This document shows positions 1 to 6,759 of a stretch of 11,865 nt of DNA, piece after piece (positions within the stretch are counted from its first letter, which is position 1; each line of letters opens with the position of its first letter). The notes under the pieces are model-generated. The model saw only the letters and a list, made by a program, of their open reading frames with translations. It was not told the origin of the DNA and searched no databases. The DNA comes from Sediminibacterium sp. (GTDB lineage: Bacteria; Bacteroidota; Bacteroidia; Chitinophagales; Chitinophagaceae), in contig JALQXE010000120.1 of NCBI GenBank assembly GCA_023263235.1, forward strand, positions 1 through 11,865, given 5' to 3'. A program made the translations under genes and the position numbers.

Positions 1-1
1 C

Positions 2-76
2 TTCGCTGACCCCAACTGCGGCTACTGCAAACGCTTTGAACGCGATCTGCAAAAGATTGACAACGTCACCATCTAT
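2..76 (+). CDS. dsbC: Fragment of a DsbC-like thiol:disulfide interchange protein (foreign to the contig)
   Basis: Reading from base 2, the peptide FADPNCGYCKRFERDLQ continues to NVTIY. It holds a thioredoxin-fold active site CGYC, the form typical of the periplasmic disulfide isomerase DsbC. The DPNCGYCKRFE context is of the kind seen in betaproteobacterial DsbC. After Tyr at 74-76 the frame reads HQNSFL and stops at 95-97, where a real DsbC would run on for roughly another hundred residues. Composition is 38 G/C of 76 with CGC, CTG and GGC codons, against about 29% GC in bases 81-160. Both gene ends are missing. I infer that this stretch comes from a different organism than the rest of the window and that the join is artificial (see findings). 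Confidence 0.75.
67..76. other. Junction word between two unrelated sequences
   Basis: The ten bases CACCATCTAT make sense in both flanking genes. Rightward they encode part of the DsbC segment VTIY; leftward they encode IDG of MetH plus one base. Left of them only the DsbC reading is coherent, right of them only the MetH reading. Such a shared word is what an overlap-based assembler, or a microhomology join, would leave behind. Confidence 0.7.
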
Positions 77-115
77 CACCAAAATTCTTTTCTTTAGCGT
101 CTCTTGTATTGACAT
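67..115 (-). CDS. metH: 5' end of methionine synthase (cobalamin-dependent), cut by the junction
   Basis: From ATG at 115-113 the minus strand reads MSIQETLKKRILVIDG. RILV(L/I)DG is the conserved opening of the homocysteine-binding domain of MetH, normally followed by AMGT. MetH transfers the methyl group of 5-methyltetrahydrofolate to homocysteine in the cytoplasm through cobalamin. Here the expected alanine codon is broken after its first base and the sequence changes to the DsbC fragment, so only about 16 residues of a roughly 1200-residue protein remain. An in-frame ATG lies 7 codons upstream (136-134), but the 115 start fits the usual MetH N-terminus better. A promoter and a structured leader lie directly upstream. 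The assignment rests on a short peptide, supported by the leader. Confidence 0.65.
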
Positions 116-142
116 AAATATTTTTTTATGCAACATCCAAAA

Positions 143-181
143 GGGCAATAGGTCAACTAATAATAGAAGGGGCGATAGGTT
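143..181 (-). repeat. Imperfect 12-base direct repeat in the metH leader
   Basis: GGGCAATAGGTC (143-154) and GGGCGATAGGTT (170-181) on the plus strand agree at 10 of 12 positions and lie 27 bases apart. In the leader RNA they read as two ACCUAU(U/C)GCCC copies, one in the loop of the inner alternative hairpin and one just after the outer stem. They cannot pair with each other. They may be sites for a common partner or a chance duplication. Confidence 0.4.
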
Positions 182-197
182 GTATCGTTTATTAGTT
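155..197 (-). promoter_or_regulatory. Alternative leader hairpin competing with the pseudoknot
   Basis: AACUAAUAA (197-189), which is most of the P2 3' strand of the pseudoknot, is also perfectly complementary to UUAUUAGUU (163-155). Inside this 9-pair stem sits CGAUA-CAACC-UAUCG (187-173), a second perfect 5-pair stem. Forming this hairpin would dismantle P2, so the two folds exclude each other, as aptamer and expression platform do. No U-run follows, so I infer control of translation or RNA stability and not a classical terminator. The metH start lies 40 bases downstream. Confidence 0.5.
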
Positions 198-245
198 CTT
201 TTTTCCTTTCGGATGGCAGGTTGAACAATAAACAAATCCACCTGC
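187..245 (-). promoter_or_regulatory. H-type pseudoknot in the metH leader, SAM-II riboswitch-like candidate
   Basis: In transcript order: P1 5' strand GCAGGU (245-240); loop GGAUUU (239-234); P2 5' strand GUUUAUUGUUC (233-223); P1 3' strand ACCUGC (221-216); a small UCC-GAAA-GGA hairpin (213-204) with an A run; P2 3' strand GAACUAAUAAAC (198-187). P1 has 6 pairs. P2 has 11 pairs with a single bulged A and can gain two more at its loop end. Strand order and the GAUUU loop next to P1 recall the SAM-II class, in which a U-rich loop docks on the A-rich strand of P2. The position, just downstream of a promoter and ahead of metH, fits a SAM-sensing role. The pairing is seen directly; the class assignment is from memory of SAM-II and unconfirmed, and the inserted GAAA hairpin is not part of the minimal SAM-II fold. 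Confidence 0.5.
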
Positions 246-253
246 AATGCGGT

Positions 254-286
254 GCAAAGTTAGGTTAGTATTGGCTTTTAGCCAAA
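254..286 (-). promoter_or_regulatory. Bacteroidota-type promoter of metH
   Basis: On the minus strand TTTG (286-283) is followed after 20 bases by TAACTTTG (262-255), then C. This matches the Bacteroidota consensus TTTG - 19/20 - TAnnTTTG exactly. Transcription would start near 248, giving a metH leader of about 130 bases. A perfect inverted repeat TTGGC-TTTTA-GCCAA (271-285) overlaps the -33 element and could be an operator; that is inference. Confidence 0.75.
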
Positions 287-318
287 TAATGGGGCTTAGA
301 TATTAAAATAAGACTTAA

Positions 319-849
319 TTAGTAGTTGGCAGTTACCTCCACATTCACTTTATCGGCAACAAAACTGATAAGCACTCCATCCATTCCAAAATCTTTTAAA
401 CGCACAGTGAATTGAGCAGTAGCTTTTGGAATCCCATTTACAATTTCGATGGTTCCGTTGGTTTGAATGGCCTTGTTTTTGCCGTGAACTTGCATCGTGC
501 CGGTTACGGTTACGGGATATTTACCGTTTTTCGCAAAATTAACTGTATTGAAATTGGTGATTTGACCAGAGAAAGTAACGCGAGGAAACTTATGGCTCTC
601 AATATATTCTGAATTAAAATGCTCTTCCATTTTTTTAATACCAAAATGAAAGCCCTTCGCTAACATATTAAAAGTGAGTACACCATTGGCTTCCAGGCGA
701 CTAGTGGCTTCACGATTTACAGCATCTATGTCATTATCATCTACTGCAACAAAGCGAACAATTGCATTCTTTGTTTCAAAAGCTCTTTGTGCATTGGCAT
801 TAAATCCCATTAAAAAGCTCAAGCAAAAAAGGGTGAATATTTTTTTCAT
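319..849 (-). CDS. Secreted YceI-like family protein
   Basis: A 176-residue protein. The reading frame is open to 894, but I place the start at ATG 849: it opens a signal peptide (MKKIFTLFCLSFLMGFNANA, cleavage before Q21), and a candidate promoter at 882-908 would begin transcription after the upstream ATG. The mature part has the YceI pattern: an early beta strand, the ESHKFPRVTFSGQI segment (84-97), where YceI proteins have a conserved HKFP-like turn before a strand, and TVTGTMQVHGKNKAI (114-128), matching the 'L.i.G.t' strand. YceI domains are lipocalin-like barrels that bind isoprenoids or other amphiphilic molecules in the periplasm. The ligand here is unknown. The gene follows recR by 60 bases and may be read both from that operon and from its own promoter. 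Confidence 0.8.
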   Translation of the reverse strand: MKKIFTLFCLSFLMGFNANAQRAFETKNAIVRFVAVDDNDIDAVNREATSRLEANGVLTFNMLAKGFHFGIKKMEEHFNSEYIESHKFPRVTFSGQITNFNTVNFAKNGKYPVTVTGTMQVHGKNKAIQTNGTIEIVNGIPKATAQFTVRLKDFGMDGVLISFVADKVNVEVTANY

Positions 850-881
850 ATAAAAGAGGTATTTATTCAATGTTTCAACAT

Positions 882-908
882 CAAATATAGTCATTTTAAT
901 TATAACAA
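882..908 (-). promoter_or_regulatory. Candidate promoter of the YceI-like gene
   Basis: Minus strand: TTG (908-906), 16 bases, then TATATTTG (889-882), a full match to TAnnTTTG. The spacer is a little short of the usual 19-20. The start of transcription would fall near 875, about 26 bases before ATG 849, which favours that start codon. Confidence 0.45.
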
Positions 909-909
909 T

Positions 910-1524
910 CTACTTTATATATTGTTGAATGGGCTGTCTATTGGAAATACTCTTACCCAAGGTCATTTCGTCGGCATATTCTAATTCCCCTCCAAAGGCA
1001 ATACCTCTAGCAATGGTGGTAATACGACAAGGGTTGCCTGCCAATTTCTTTTGTATATAATAAATAGTGGTATCTCCCTGAATGGTTGGATTTAGGGCAA
1101 AAACCAACTCTGTGACTTTATCCTTTTGAACTCTTTCAATAAGGGGTTCAATGGTTAATTGTTCTGGACCAATGCCATCCAATGGTGAAATGATACCTCC
1201 CAAAACATGATAAGTGCCACTATATTGTTGTGTGTTTTCAATCGCAATAACGTCTCTTATATTTTCAACCACACAAATGGTATCTTTTTGTCTTCCAGAA
1301 TTAGCACAAATCGAGCAAATCATTCCATCACTTATATTGTAACACTTTTGGCAAAACTGAATTTCATTTCGCATTTTTTGGAGTGTTTCACCAAATAGGG
1401 TGGTAACTCCTTTATCCTGCTTTAATAAATGCAATACCAATCTCAATGCAGTTTTTTTGCCAATACCTGGCAACTTGGCAAATTCAGCGACAGCATTTTC
1501 AAGTAAGGAAGAAGGTAATTGCAT
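910..1524 (-). CDS. recR: Recombination mediator protein RecR
   Basis: 204 residues, the usual RecR length. In order: a helix-hairpin-helix segment LPGIGKKTALRL (18-29); a four-cysteine zinc finger C58-x2-C61 and C70-x2-C73; a Toprim domain beginning at ICVVEN (83-88) with the VLGG-IISPLDGIGP turn (107-120); and the C-terminal RecR signature ARGIAFGGELEYADEMTLG (172-190). RecR works with RecO, and with RecF at gaps, to load RecA onto SSB-coated single-stranded DNA. The first ATG gives the family-standard N-terminus. It starts 21 bases after the stop of the lipoprotein gene and is probably transcribed with it and with the helicase-nuclease, so DNA-end processing and RecA loading would be co-expressed. 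No key residue is missing. Confidence 0.97.
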   Translation of the reverse strand: MQLPSSLLENAVAEFAKLPGIGKKTALRLVLHLLKQDKGVTTLFGETLQKMRNEIQFCQKCYNISDGMICSICANSGRQKDTICVVENIRDVIAIENTQQYSGTYHVLGGIISPLDGIGPEQLTIEPLIERVQKDKVTELVFALNPTIQGDTTIYYIQKKLAGNPCRITTIARGIAFGGELEYADEMTLGKSISNRQPIQQYIK

Positions 1525-1545
1525 AGGAATAAATGATTTGTAAAA

Positions 1546-2964
1546 CTAATTATTTATTGTAATATTCAACTCATTGTCCCAGTCTGCTCTAATATTTAAT
1601 CGCTGGGGAAGGCTCCATACTTTTTCAGGTTGTTTTTTTGTTTTTCCATAACCATAACTACCCGTGTCCCATTTGCTATTTTTATTTTCGTCTTCTAAGA
1701 TTTTAAGTTGATAATCTCCTGGAGGCAATTGCGCAATATTTAAAGTTGCTTCATTAATGGGAAAACTAAATTTTATTTTTTCATCCTGTGTTAATAGTAA
1801 AATGGGGTTATTGTATTTCTCATAACCGTTTATTTTAATTTCACAAGACCCATAGGCAGTATTGGGCTTGCTAAAAAATACAAGTGTGTCATTTTTAATT
1901 AGGGTGTTACTAAGGGAATCTTGTATCCCACGTTGTGGTATGATCAAATGAAATTTAGTTTCACTAGGCCATGGGTATTGCACGATTACTTTTTGTGCGT
2001 CAGCTGAATCTACCTTTATTGTAAAGCCTTTCAGGGCTTTATTTAGTGTATCGGCAAGAACAATAGGAAAGCTATCATTTAAGTGCACGGGAGTTTCAAA
2101 TGTAAAAACGAGTGGATGAAGCAAGTCTTGCTCTTTTCCATCTAAACTTTTTGTATAATTTAAGCTTGGGGTATTGCGTTTAAGCGCCTTGTTATTTGAA
2201 ACTTTTTTCTTCTCTGTTTTTTGAAATGCCTGAAAAGCAAATAAATGAACAGAATCTGTTTTGCTATTTACTTTAACGGGGGCATCTAGGAAAGCAAAAA
2301 ATTTAGTACTATCATCATACTTTTTGGTATAGTCGTTTGGTAAAACAAAAACATTAAATGTTTTGTAAGGTAAATAATTGAATACGAATTTTCCCTTGCC
2401 ATTTATTTTTGAATAATATAAAGGTCTATTTTTAAAAATGGCAGTATCATTATCACTAGGTTGCAACACTACAATTAAACTACTATCTATTTTTCCCGTT
2501 TCAGCAAGTATAACATTGCCTTGTATTTTACCACTATCCAAATAATTACCTGTGCTGAATACAAAACTGTAATCCTGTGCAATATTTCCTTCGTTTACAT
2601 CTCTTATGGCATTGCCAAATTGAATACTATAAGTTGTATTGGGTGCTAATGTATCCTTGATTCGAATTTTTATTTTATCTAAAATTGATTCTATAAGTGG
2701 ATTCGTTTTCATACTTGGAGAAACCACTACGTTTTCCTGTAAGTTACTTGTGTTGATGTATTCGTTAAACTGAATTAATATTTCCTTGGGCTGTACGTTG
2801 ATTGCTGAATCTACTGGGTTTGCTTTAATCCGATAGGGGGGAATACTATCTCGTGGACCGCCACTTGGGGGTACAATATTGGCACAGGACATTAAAGTGG
2901 ATGTCGTATATAATGTAATTAGTGTTTTAATGATGAAGGAACTTAAGATCAATCTCTTTTTCAT
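1546..2964 (-). CDS. Outer-surface lipoprotein with bacterial Ig-like (Big_5-type) domain
   Basis: 472 residues. The N-terminus is a lipoprotein signal: basic MKKR, a hydrophobic stretch, then lipobox LMSC with the lipidated cysteine at 27. The sequence after it, ANIVPPSGGPRDSIPP, is a recurring start in Bacteroidota Ig-like lipoproteins. Residues about 40-140 look like a Big_5 Ig-like domain (NPVDSAINVQPKEILIQFNE, then a strand-rich part ending VFSTG). A carboxypeptidase-regulatory-like sandwich seems to follow (about 143-235). The C-terminal part includes LPPGDYQLKILEDENKNSKWD, common in this family. It is probably anchored in the outer membrane. Its biochemical role is unknown, and I see no catalytic motif. 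The start lies 10 bases after the helicase stop, so it is very likely in the same transcript, although no functional link to repair is evident. Confidence 0.8.
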   Translation of the reverse strand: MKKRLILSSFIIKTLITLYTTSTLMSCANIVPPSGGPRDSIPPYRIKANPVDSAINVQPKEILIQFNEYINTSNLQENVVVSPSMKTNPLIESILDKIKIRIKDTLAPNTTYSIQFGNAIRDVNEGNIAQDYSFVFSTGNYLDSGKIQGNVILAETGKIDSSLIVVLQPSDNDTAIFKNRPLYYSKINGKGKFVFNYLPYKTFNVFVLPNDYTKKYDDSTKFFAFLDAPVKVNSKTDSVHLFAFQAFQKTEKKKVSNNKALKRNTPSLNYTKSLDGKEQDLLHPLVFTFETPVHLNDSFPIVLADTLNKALKGFTIKVDSADAQKVIVQYPWPSETKFHLIIPQRGIQDSLSNTLIKNDTLVFFSKPNTAYGSCEIKINGYEKYNNPILLLTQDEKIKFSFPINEATLNIAQLPPGDYQLKILEDENKNSKWDTGSYGYGKTKKQPEKVWSLPQRLNIRADWDNELNITINN

Positions 2965-2974
2965 AGTTGCAAAC

Positions 2975-5900
2975 TTAATCAGATTCTTCCAGATCTCCGC
3001 CCGGGATTTGATGCAAGGCCACCGTCAAGTCATTGTTTTTTACAAAATTACACCAATGACATTCTGGTTTACCACAACCTGTGTAAAAGTCCTTTTGTTG
3101 TATTTTTTCCCAAACTGTTTGAATTTGTTGCGTAACTGTTGTAATGTCAGCATCGCTAATAGAAACAGCCACCTTTTCAAATTCCTTCTTTTTGTTGGGC
3201 TCTATAAAGTCAAATTCAGCAATGGTTACTTCCCATTGTTTAGGATGATGATTCAATAGAATTTTATAAAATACCGCTTGTCTCCAATAATCTCCTCCGT
3301 TGGGATACTTTTCATTTGGTGGGAATAGTTTTTCTTTTGCATTTTCAACACTTCCTGTTTTGTAGTCCACTACCACTACTTGTTTTCCATTAAACTCAAT
3401 TTTATCAATTGCTCCTTTTAAAGGAATGCCATTTAGGATCACATTATTGATTCTATATTCTGTAGTAACTACTTTATTGCAATTTTGAATATACTGATCA
3501 TAATATTGAGTAAGCACAATTTCTCCCTGCTCTCTTCTTCTATTGTATTCTACTTGCGTAAATGCTTCACGATGCCTAGCCATATGATAGTTAAAGTCTT
3601 GTACTAATTCCTGTTTATCAGGGAATACATTATCGCGCTCCTGCATTTTCTTAAATAACTTATTCAATGCATCATGCACAGCAGATCCAAAAGTAGTGGC
3701 CTCGGATTTTCCTGAAGGAACACGTATCAAGCTATTATAGTAAAAATGTAATGGACATTTTAAGTAGTTATTCAATGCCGTCACATTCATTGTGAACTGT
3801 TCAACTTTAGGACCAATAAAATCATCTTCCAGTTGTTTAATTTCTGGTGATACTGTACTTTGTATATGGAGTAATTTGTATTGTATTTTTATATTTTCTT
3901 CAAGCTGTTTTTCTACTATATTTTTTTCATTTCCATCAATCAGTTCTATAATAAACTGACTAGGTTCTGCTACTTTTCCATCTGCACGATTTAATGCATA
4001 AGAAATTTGAATTTCTTTTTTTGCGCGGGTAAGGGCTACGTAAAATAATCTTCTTAACTCTTCTTTGTCGTCCACATTTTCTAAAGTGCTTAATACAGTG
4101 TCTGGCAAACTATATCCAATACTATTAGCTGCTCTTTTCTTTTCCCAAAAATGCGCATTGGTTCCTGCAACAAATATGTATTCAAATTCCAATCCCTTAC
4201 TTCCGTGGTTGGTAAGTAAATTCACGCCACTCACACCGCCTGTAGTGATTGGTAGTGGTAATCGAATGCCTTCCTTTTGCATCAGTTCAAGCATGGTTAC
4301 CAAGTCTTTTAAATTTAAACTTGGACGACGATGCGTTTCCTCTTTGATGAAGTCAAAAAACTTGGTAATTACTTCCAACTCAAAACCTTTGTTACTAGAT
4401 TGTAATACGGATTGAATGATGCCTGTTTTTTGCAACACCTGTTCTACCAAATTCAAGAGGGTTACATTGGGCACTTCGTTAATTAAAGATTCTAATACCT
4501 GCACAGCCTTTGCCAGTTCAGGTACACCGCCTTCTTGGAATAAACTACCTTGTACCTGCTGTGTTTTATCTACTAATACTTTTCTAAATGAATTTTCTGG
4601 ATTGCCATACTTTAATTGGTTCGCTTCAAATGTAAGCTTGGCAACTGTTATAGGAGATATATTCCACCATTTAAAGTGAAGAATTTCAAATAGTAGATTT
4701 GCTCCTTCATAAGGTTGGTCCAATTCACAAACCAAGTAATCCAAAATACTTATAATTTGTTTTACTAAAATTTGATCTAGTAAATTGGCGGTACTTCTAG
4801 TATAAACGGGTATATTTTTTTGTTGCAAATAGTGTGCAATCTCTTCACCGTATTTATGCTCTTTGTATAAAACTGCTATTTGATTTGGGGCAATTCCTTT
4901 TTGAGTAAGTTGTACAATTTGCTCCGTAATATCTATCATTTCCTCTTCTGGTAATTGGTATGCTACCACTTTTGGAGCAATAGAAATGTTTTGATTGTTG
5001 GGATGTGCGGCAATTAATTTTTTCTCTAAACCCGGTATTTTATTGGCTAATCTTTCTTGATTATTATTAATTACAATGGTAGAAGCGTCTAATATAGGTT
5101 GCGTTGATCGATAGTTGTTCTCCAGCACAATCGTTAAAATATCCTGTGCATATTGATTTTGAAAGTGCAACATGTTTTCAATGTTGGCACCTTGGAATCT
5201 AAAAATACTTTGGTCATCATCACCTACCACAAATAAGTTAGGTTGGTCCCAATAATTTACTAGCAACTGTACTAATTCGTTTTGTGTTCCACTGGTGTCT
5301 TGAAATTCATCTACCAATATATATAAAAAGCGTTCCTGGTATTGAGCCAATAAATTTTTATTTTCTTTGAATGCATTAATTACCCAGTTGATCATATCTT
5401 CAAAGTCATATCTATTTCGCTCTTTCATTAGTTGCTGGTAAACGTCAAAGCTTTGAACAGCTGCTTTTAGCTTGGCCATTTTTTCAAGTTCATTGTCTAC
5501 CAAACCCTGTTTTAAAGCACCCGCTTCAAATTGCTTGTATTTTCGTTTGTAAATAAATTCATCCCGAAAGGGAATTTCTTTTATGTATTCATCTACTTTT
5601 TCAATGAGGAAGCTGCTGGTCCAGCCTTCTTTTTTCATGGCACTAAATAGTTTGGCCAGATTACTCATTTCAAAATAAACATCTCCTCGATATCTTTTTA
5701 AGGGATTGTTTTTATCAAAACCGTCTATTAATTTTTTAAGTAATTCTATTTTTTCTAGTTCTGAAATAGGGTCTAGACTGGTTTTATCAAATAAGGATAA
5801 ATTATCCTGAATAATGTCATTACAAAACGAATGAAAAGTAGAAATATTCACTTTATAGGCGCTTGTGCCAATGAAACTGACCAGTCTTTTACGCATGGCA

Positions 5901-6127
5901 ATAGCACCTGCGTCGGTATAAGTAAGACAAAGTATATTTTCGGGAGCTGTATCGGTTTCCAATAATATTTTACCAATTCTTGCTCCTAGAATTTGTGTTT
6001 TACCCGTACCTGGTCCAGCGATTACCATCACGGGACCTTCAATTGTGTTTACGGCAATTTTTTGTTGTTCGTTTAATTCTTCATAAACTGTTTCAAAAGC
6101 CTTTGCTTGTTCCAATTTGTTCATCAT
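2975..6127 (-). CDS. UvrD/Rep-family helicase fused to an Fe-S PD-(D/E)XK nuclease (AdnB/AddB-like)
   Basis: 1050 residues with a complete superfamily 1A helicase: Q-motif LNEQQKIAV (18-26), Walker A AGPGTGKT (37-44), Ia (67-82), Ib STFHSF (96-101), Walker B VDEFQDT (272-278), III GDDDQSIFRF (302-311), IV NNYRST (337-342), V HGSKGLEFEY (641-650), VI LRRLFYVALTRAKK (691-704). The C-terminal nuclease has H818 (GSAVHDAL), D908 (GAIDKIE) and D921-x-K923 (VDYKTG). Four cysteines, C791 and C1018-x4-C1023-x2-C1026, fit the iron-sulfur staple of AddB, AdnB and Cas4 nucleases. The expected role is ATP-driven unwinding and resection of broken DNA ends for RecA. All motifs look intact. Two adjacent ATGs (6127, 6124) are possible starts. 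It heads the transcript that continues into the lipoprotein and recR. The partner subunit, if any, is not in the window. Confidence 0.9.
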   Translation of the reverse strand: MMNKLEQAKAFETVYEELNEQQKIAVNTIEGPVMVIAGPGTGKTQILGARIGKILLETDTAPENILCLTYTDAGAIAMRKRLVSFIGTSAYKVNISTFHSFCNDIIQDNLSLFDKTSLDPISELEKIELLKKLIDGFDKNNPLKRYRGDVYFEMSNLAKLFSAMKKEGWTSSFLIEKVDEYIKEIPFRDEFIYKRKYKQFEAGALKQGLVDNELEKMAKLKAAVQSFDVYQQLMKERNRYDFEDMINWVINAFKENKNLLAQYQERFLYILVDEFQDTSGTQNELVQLLVNYWDQPNLFVVGDDDQSIFRFQGANIENMLHFQNQYAQDILTIVLENNYRSTQPILDASTIVINNNQERLANKIPGLEKKLIAAHPNNQNISIAPKVVAYQLPEEEMIDITEQIVQLTQKGIAPNQIAVLYKEHKYGEEIAHYLQQKNIPVYTRSTANLLDQILVKQIISILDYLVCELDQPYEGANLLFEILHFKWWNISPITVAKLTFEANQLKYGNPENSFRKVLVDKTQQVQGSLFQEGGVPELAKAVQVLESLINEVPNVTLLNLVEQVLQKTGIIQSVLQSSNKGFELEVITKFFDFIKEETHRRPSLNLKDLVTMLELMQKEGIRLPLPITTGGVSGVNLLTNHGSKGLEFEYIFVAGTNAHFWEKKRAANSIGYSLPDTVLSTLENVDDKEELRRLFYVALTRAKKEIQISYALNRADGKVAEPSQFIIELIDGNEKNIVEKQLEENIKIQYKLLHIQSTVSPEIKQLEDDFIGPKVEQFTMNVTALNNYLKCPLHFYYNSLIRVPSGKSEATTFGSAVHDALNKLFKKMQERDNVFPDKQELVQDFNYHMARHREAFTQVEYNRRREQGEIVLTQYYDQYIQNCNKVVTTEYRINNVILNGIPLKGAIDKIEFNGKQVVVVDYKTGSVENAKEKLFPPNEKYPNGGDYWRQAVFYKILLNHHPKQWEVTIAEFDFIEPNKKKEFEKVAVSISDADITTVTQQIQTVWEKIQQKDFYTGCGKPECHWCNFVKNNDLTVALHQIPGGDLEESD

Positions 6128-6193
6128 TTTATAAAATTAAAGGCTTTCTAGCGAATTTCTACAACAAAAGCGACCATTCCTTGTTATGTTTAT

Positions 6194-6667
6194 ATGTCAA
6201 AAGTATACAGTTTACACACAGTTCAAAATTTACCTATTTCTTTAGACCAAGCCTGGGATTTTTTTAGTAGCCCAGCCAATTTGGCAAAAATTACACCCCA
6301 GCATATGGGTTTCAACATTATTAGTAAGCACCATGGAGAGAAAATGTATCCAGGTCAAATTATTGAATATACGGTGAGTCCGCTATTAGGCATCCCAATG
6401 TATTGGATGACCGAAATTACGCATGTGCAGGAGGGAAAGTTTTTTGTAGATGAGCAGCGTTTTGGACCTTATAGTCTTTGGCATCATCAACATCATTTTA
6501 AAGCCATCCCAGGAGGAGTTTGCATGGAAGATATTGTCCATTATAAAATTCCATTGGGTTTTTTGGGTGATATCGCACAATGGATGCTTGTTAAAAAGCA
6601 ACTTCAGGGAATTTTTGATTATCGTTTCCAGGCAGTTGAAAAGCTTTTCGGAACTTACAAGCCATAG
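6194..6667 (+). CDS. SRPBCC (START/Bet v1-like) domain protein
   Basis: 157 residues forming one SRPBCC domain. The N-terminal strand and helix LPISLDQAWDFFSSPANLAKITP (13-35) is the usual opening of this fold. It is followed by YPGQIIEYTVSPLLGIPMYW and a histidine-rich LWHHQHHF (about 95-102), and ends in the long C-terminal helix that lines the ligand cavity. This subfamily is often annotated only as 'SRPBCC family protein' or cyclase/dehydrase-like. The ligand and reaction are unknown, and I see no signal peptide, so it should be cytoplasmic. ATG 6194 is the only sensible start, since an earlier ATG at 6186 is out of frame. It is divergent from the helicase gene with a 66-base gap, in which I found no clear promoter. 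Confidence 0.85.
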   Translation: MSKVYSLHTVQNLPISLDQAWDFFSSPANLAKITPQHMGFNIISKHHGEKMYPGQIIEYTVSPLLGIPMYWMTEITHVQEGKFFVDEQRFGPYSLWHHQHHFKAIPGGVCMEDIVHYKIPLGFLGDIAQWMLVKKQLQGIFDYRFQAVEKLFGTYKP

Positions 6668-6695
6668 TATTTAATCAAAGATTTTTTAAAATACT
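6666..6695 (+). terminator. Possible stem-loop after the SRPBCC gene
   Basis: AGTATTT (6666-6672) pairs perfectly with AAATACT (6689-6695), and AATC/GATT (6673-6676, 6680-6683) can pair inside. The stem begins in the stop codon. It is entirely AT-rich and no proper U-run follows, so termination is doubtful. Confidence 0.3.
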
Positions 6696-6708
6696 TTGAA
6701 AATTTGTG

Positions 6709-6737
6709 TTGAGTTATGCTAAAAAGCATAAACTTTG
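6709..6737 (+). promoter_or_regulatory. Candidate kup promoter with an internal inverted repeat
   Basis: TTG (6709-6711), an 18-base spacer, then AAACTTTG (6730-6737), which matches TAnnTTTG except for its first base. Transcription would start near 6743, 17 bases before ATG 6760. The spacer holds a perfect inverted repeat TTATGC-TAAAAA-GCATAA (6714-6731), a possible operator. Confidence 0.4.
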
Positions 6738-6759
6738 TTGTCAATTTATTATTTGCTTC

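Noticed and set aside
1..97. Horizontal transfer of dsbC next to metH
   Set aside because: Both genes are cut within conserved domains at the same shared word, with no mobile-element end; an assembly or library artefact is simpler.
36..224. 62-codon plus-strand reading frame
   Set aside because: It starts inside the DsbC fragment in another frame, crosses the chimeric junction and covers the metH leader; no coding character.
2879..3259. Plus-strand reading frame of 126 codons, and others at 4065-4415 and 4416-4679
   Set aside because: All lie antisense to the helicase-nuclease or lipoprotein genes, whose motifs are unambiguous; the antisense peptides show no recognisable domain.
6126..6137. 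Perfect 12-base palindrome ATTTTATAAAAT at the helicase start
   Set aside because: Composed only of A and T in an AT-rich intergenic stretch, so chance is likely; no promoter element is positioned around it.
6706..6759. GTG start of kup giving 18 extra residues
   Set aside because: The extra residues do not resemble Kup N-termini, and a candidate promoter (6709-6737) occupies the segment.
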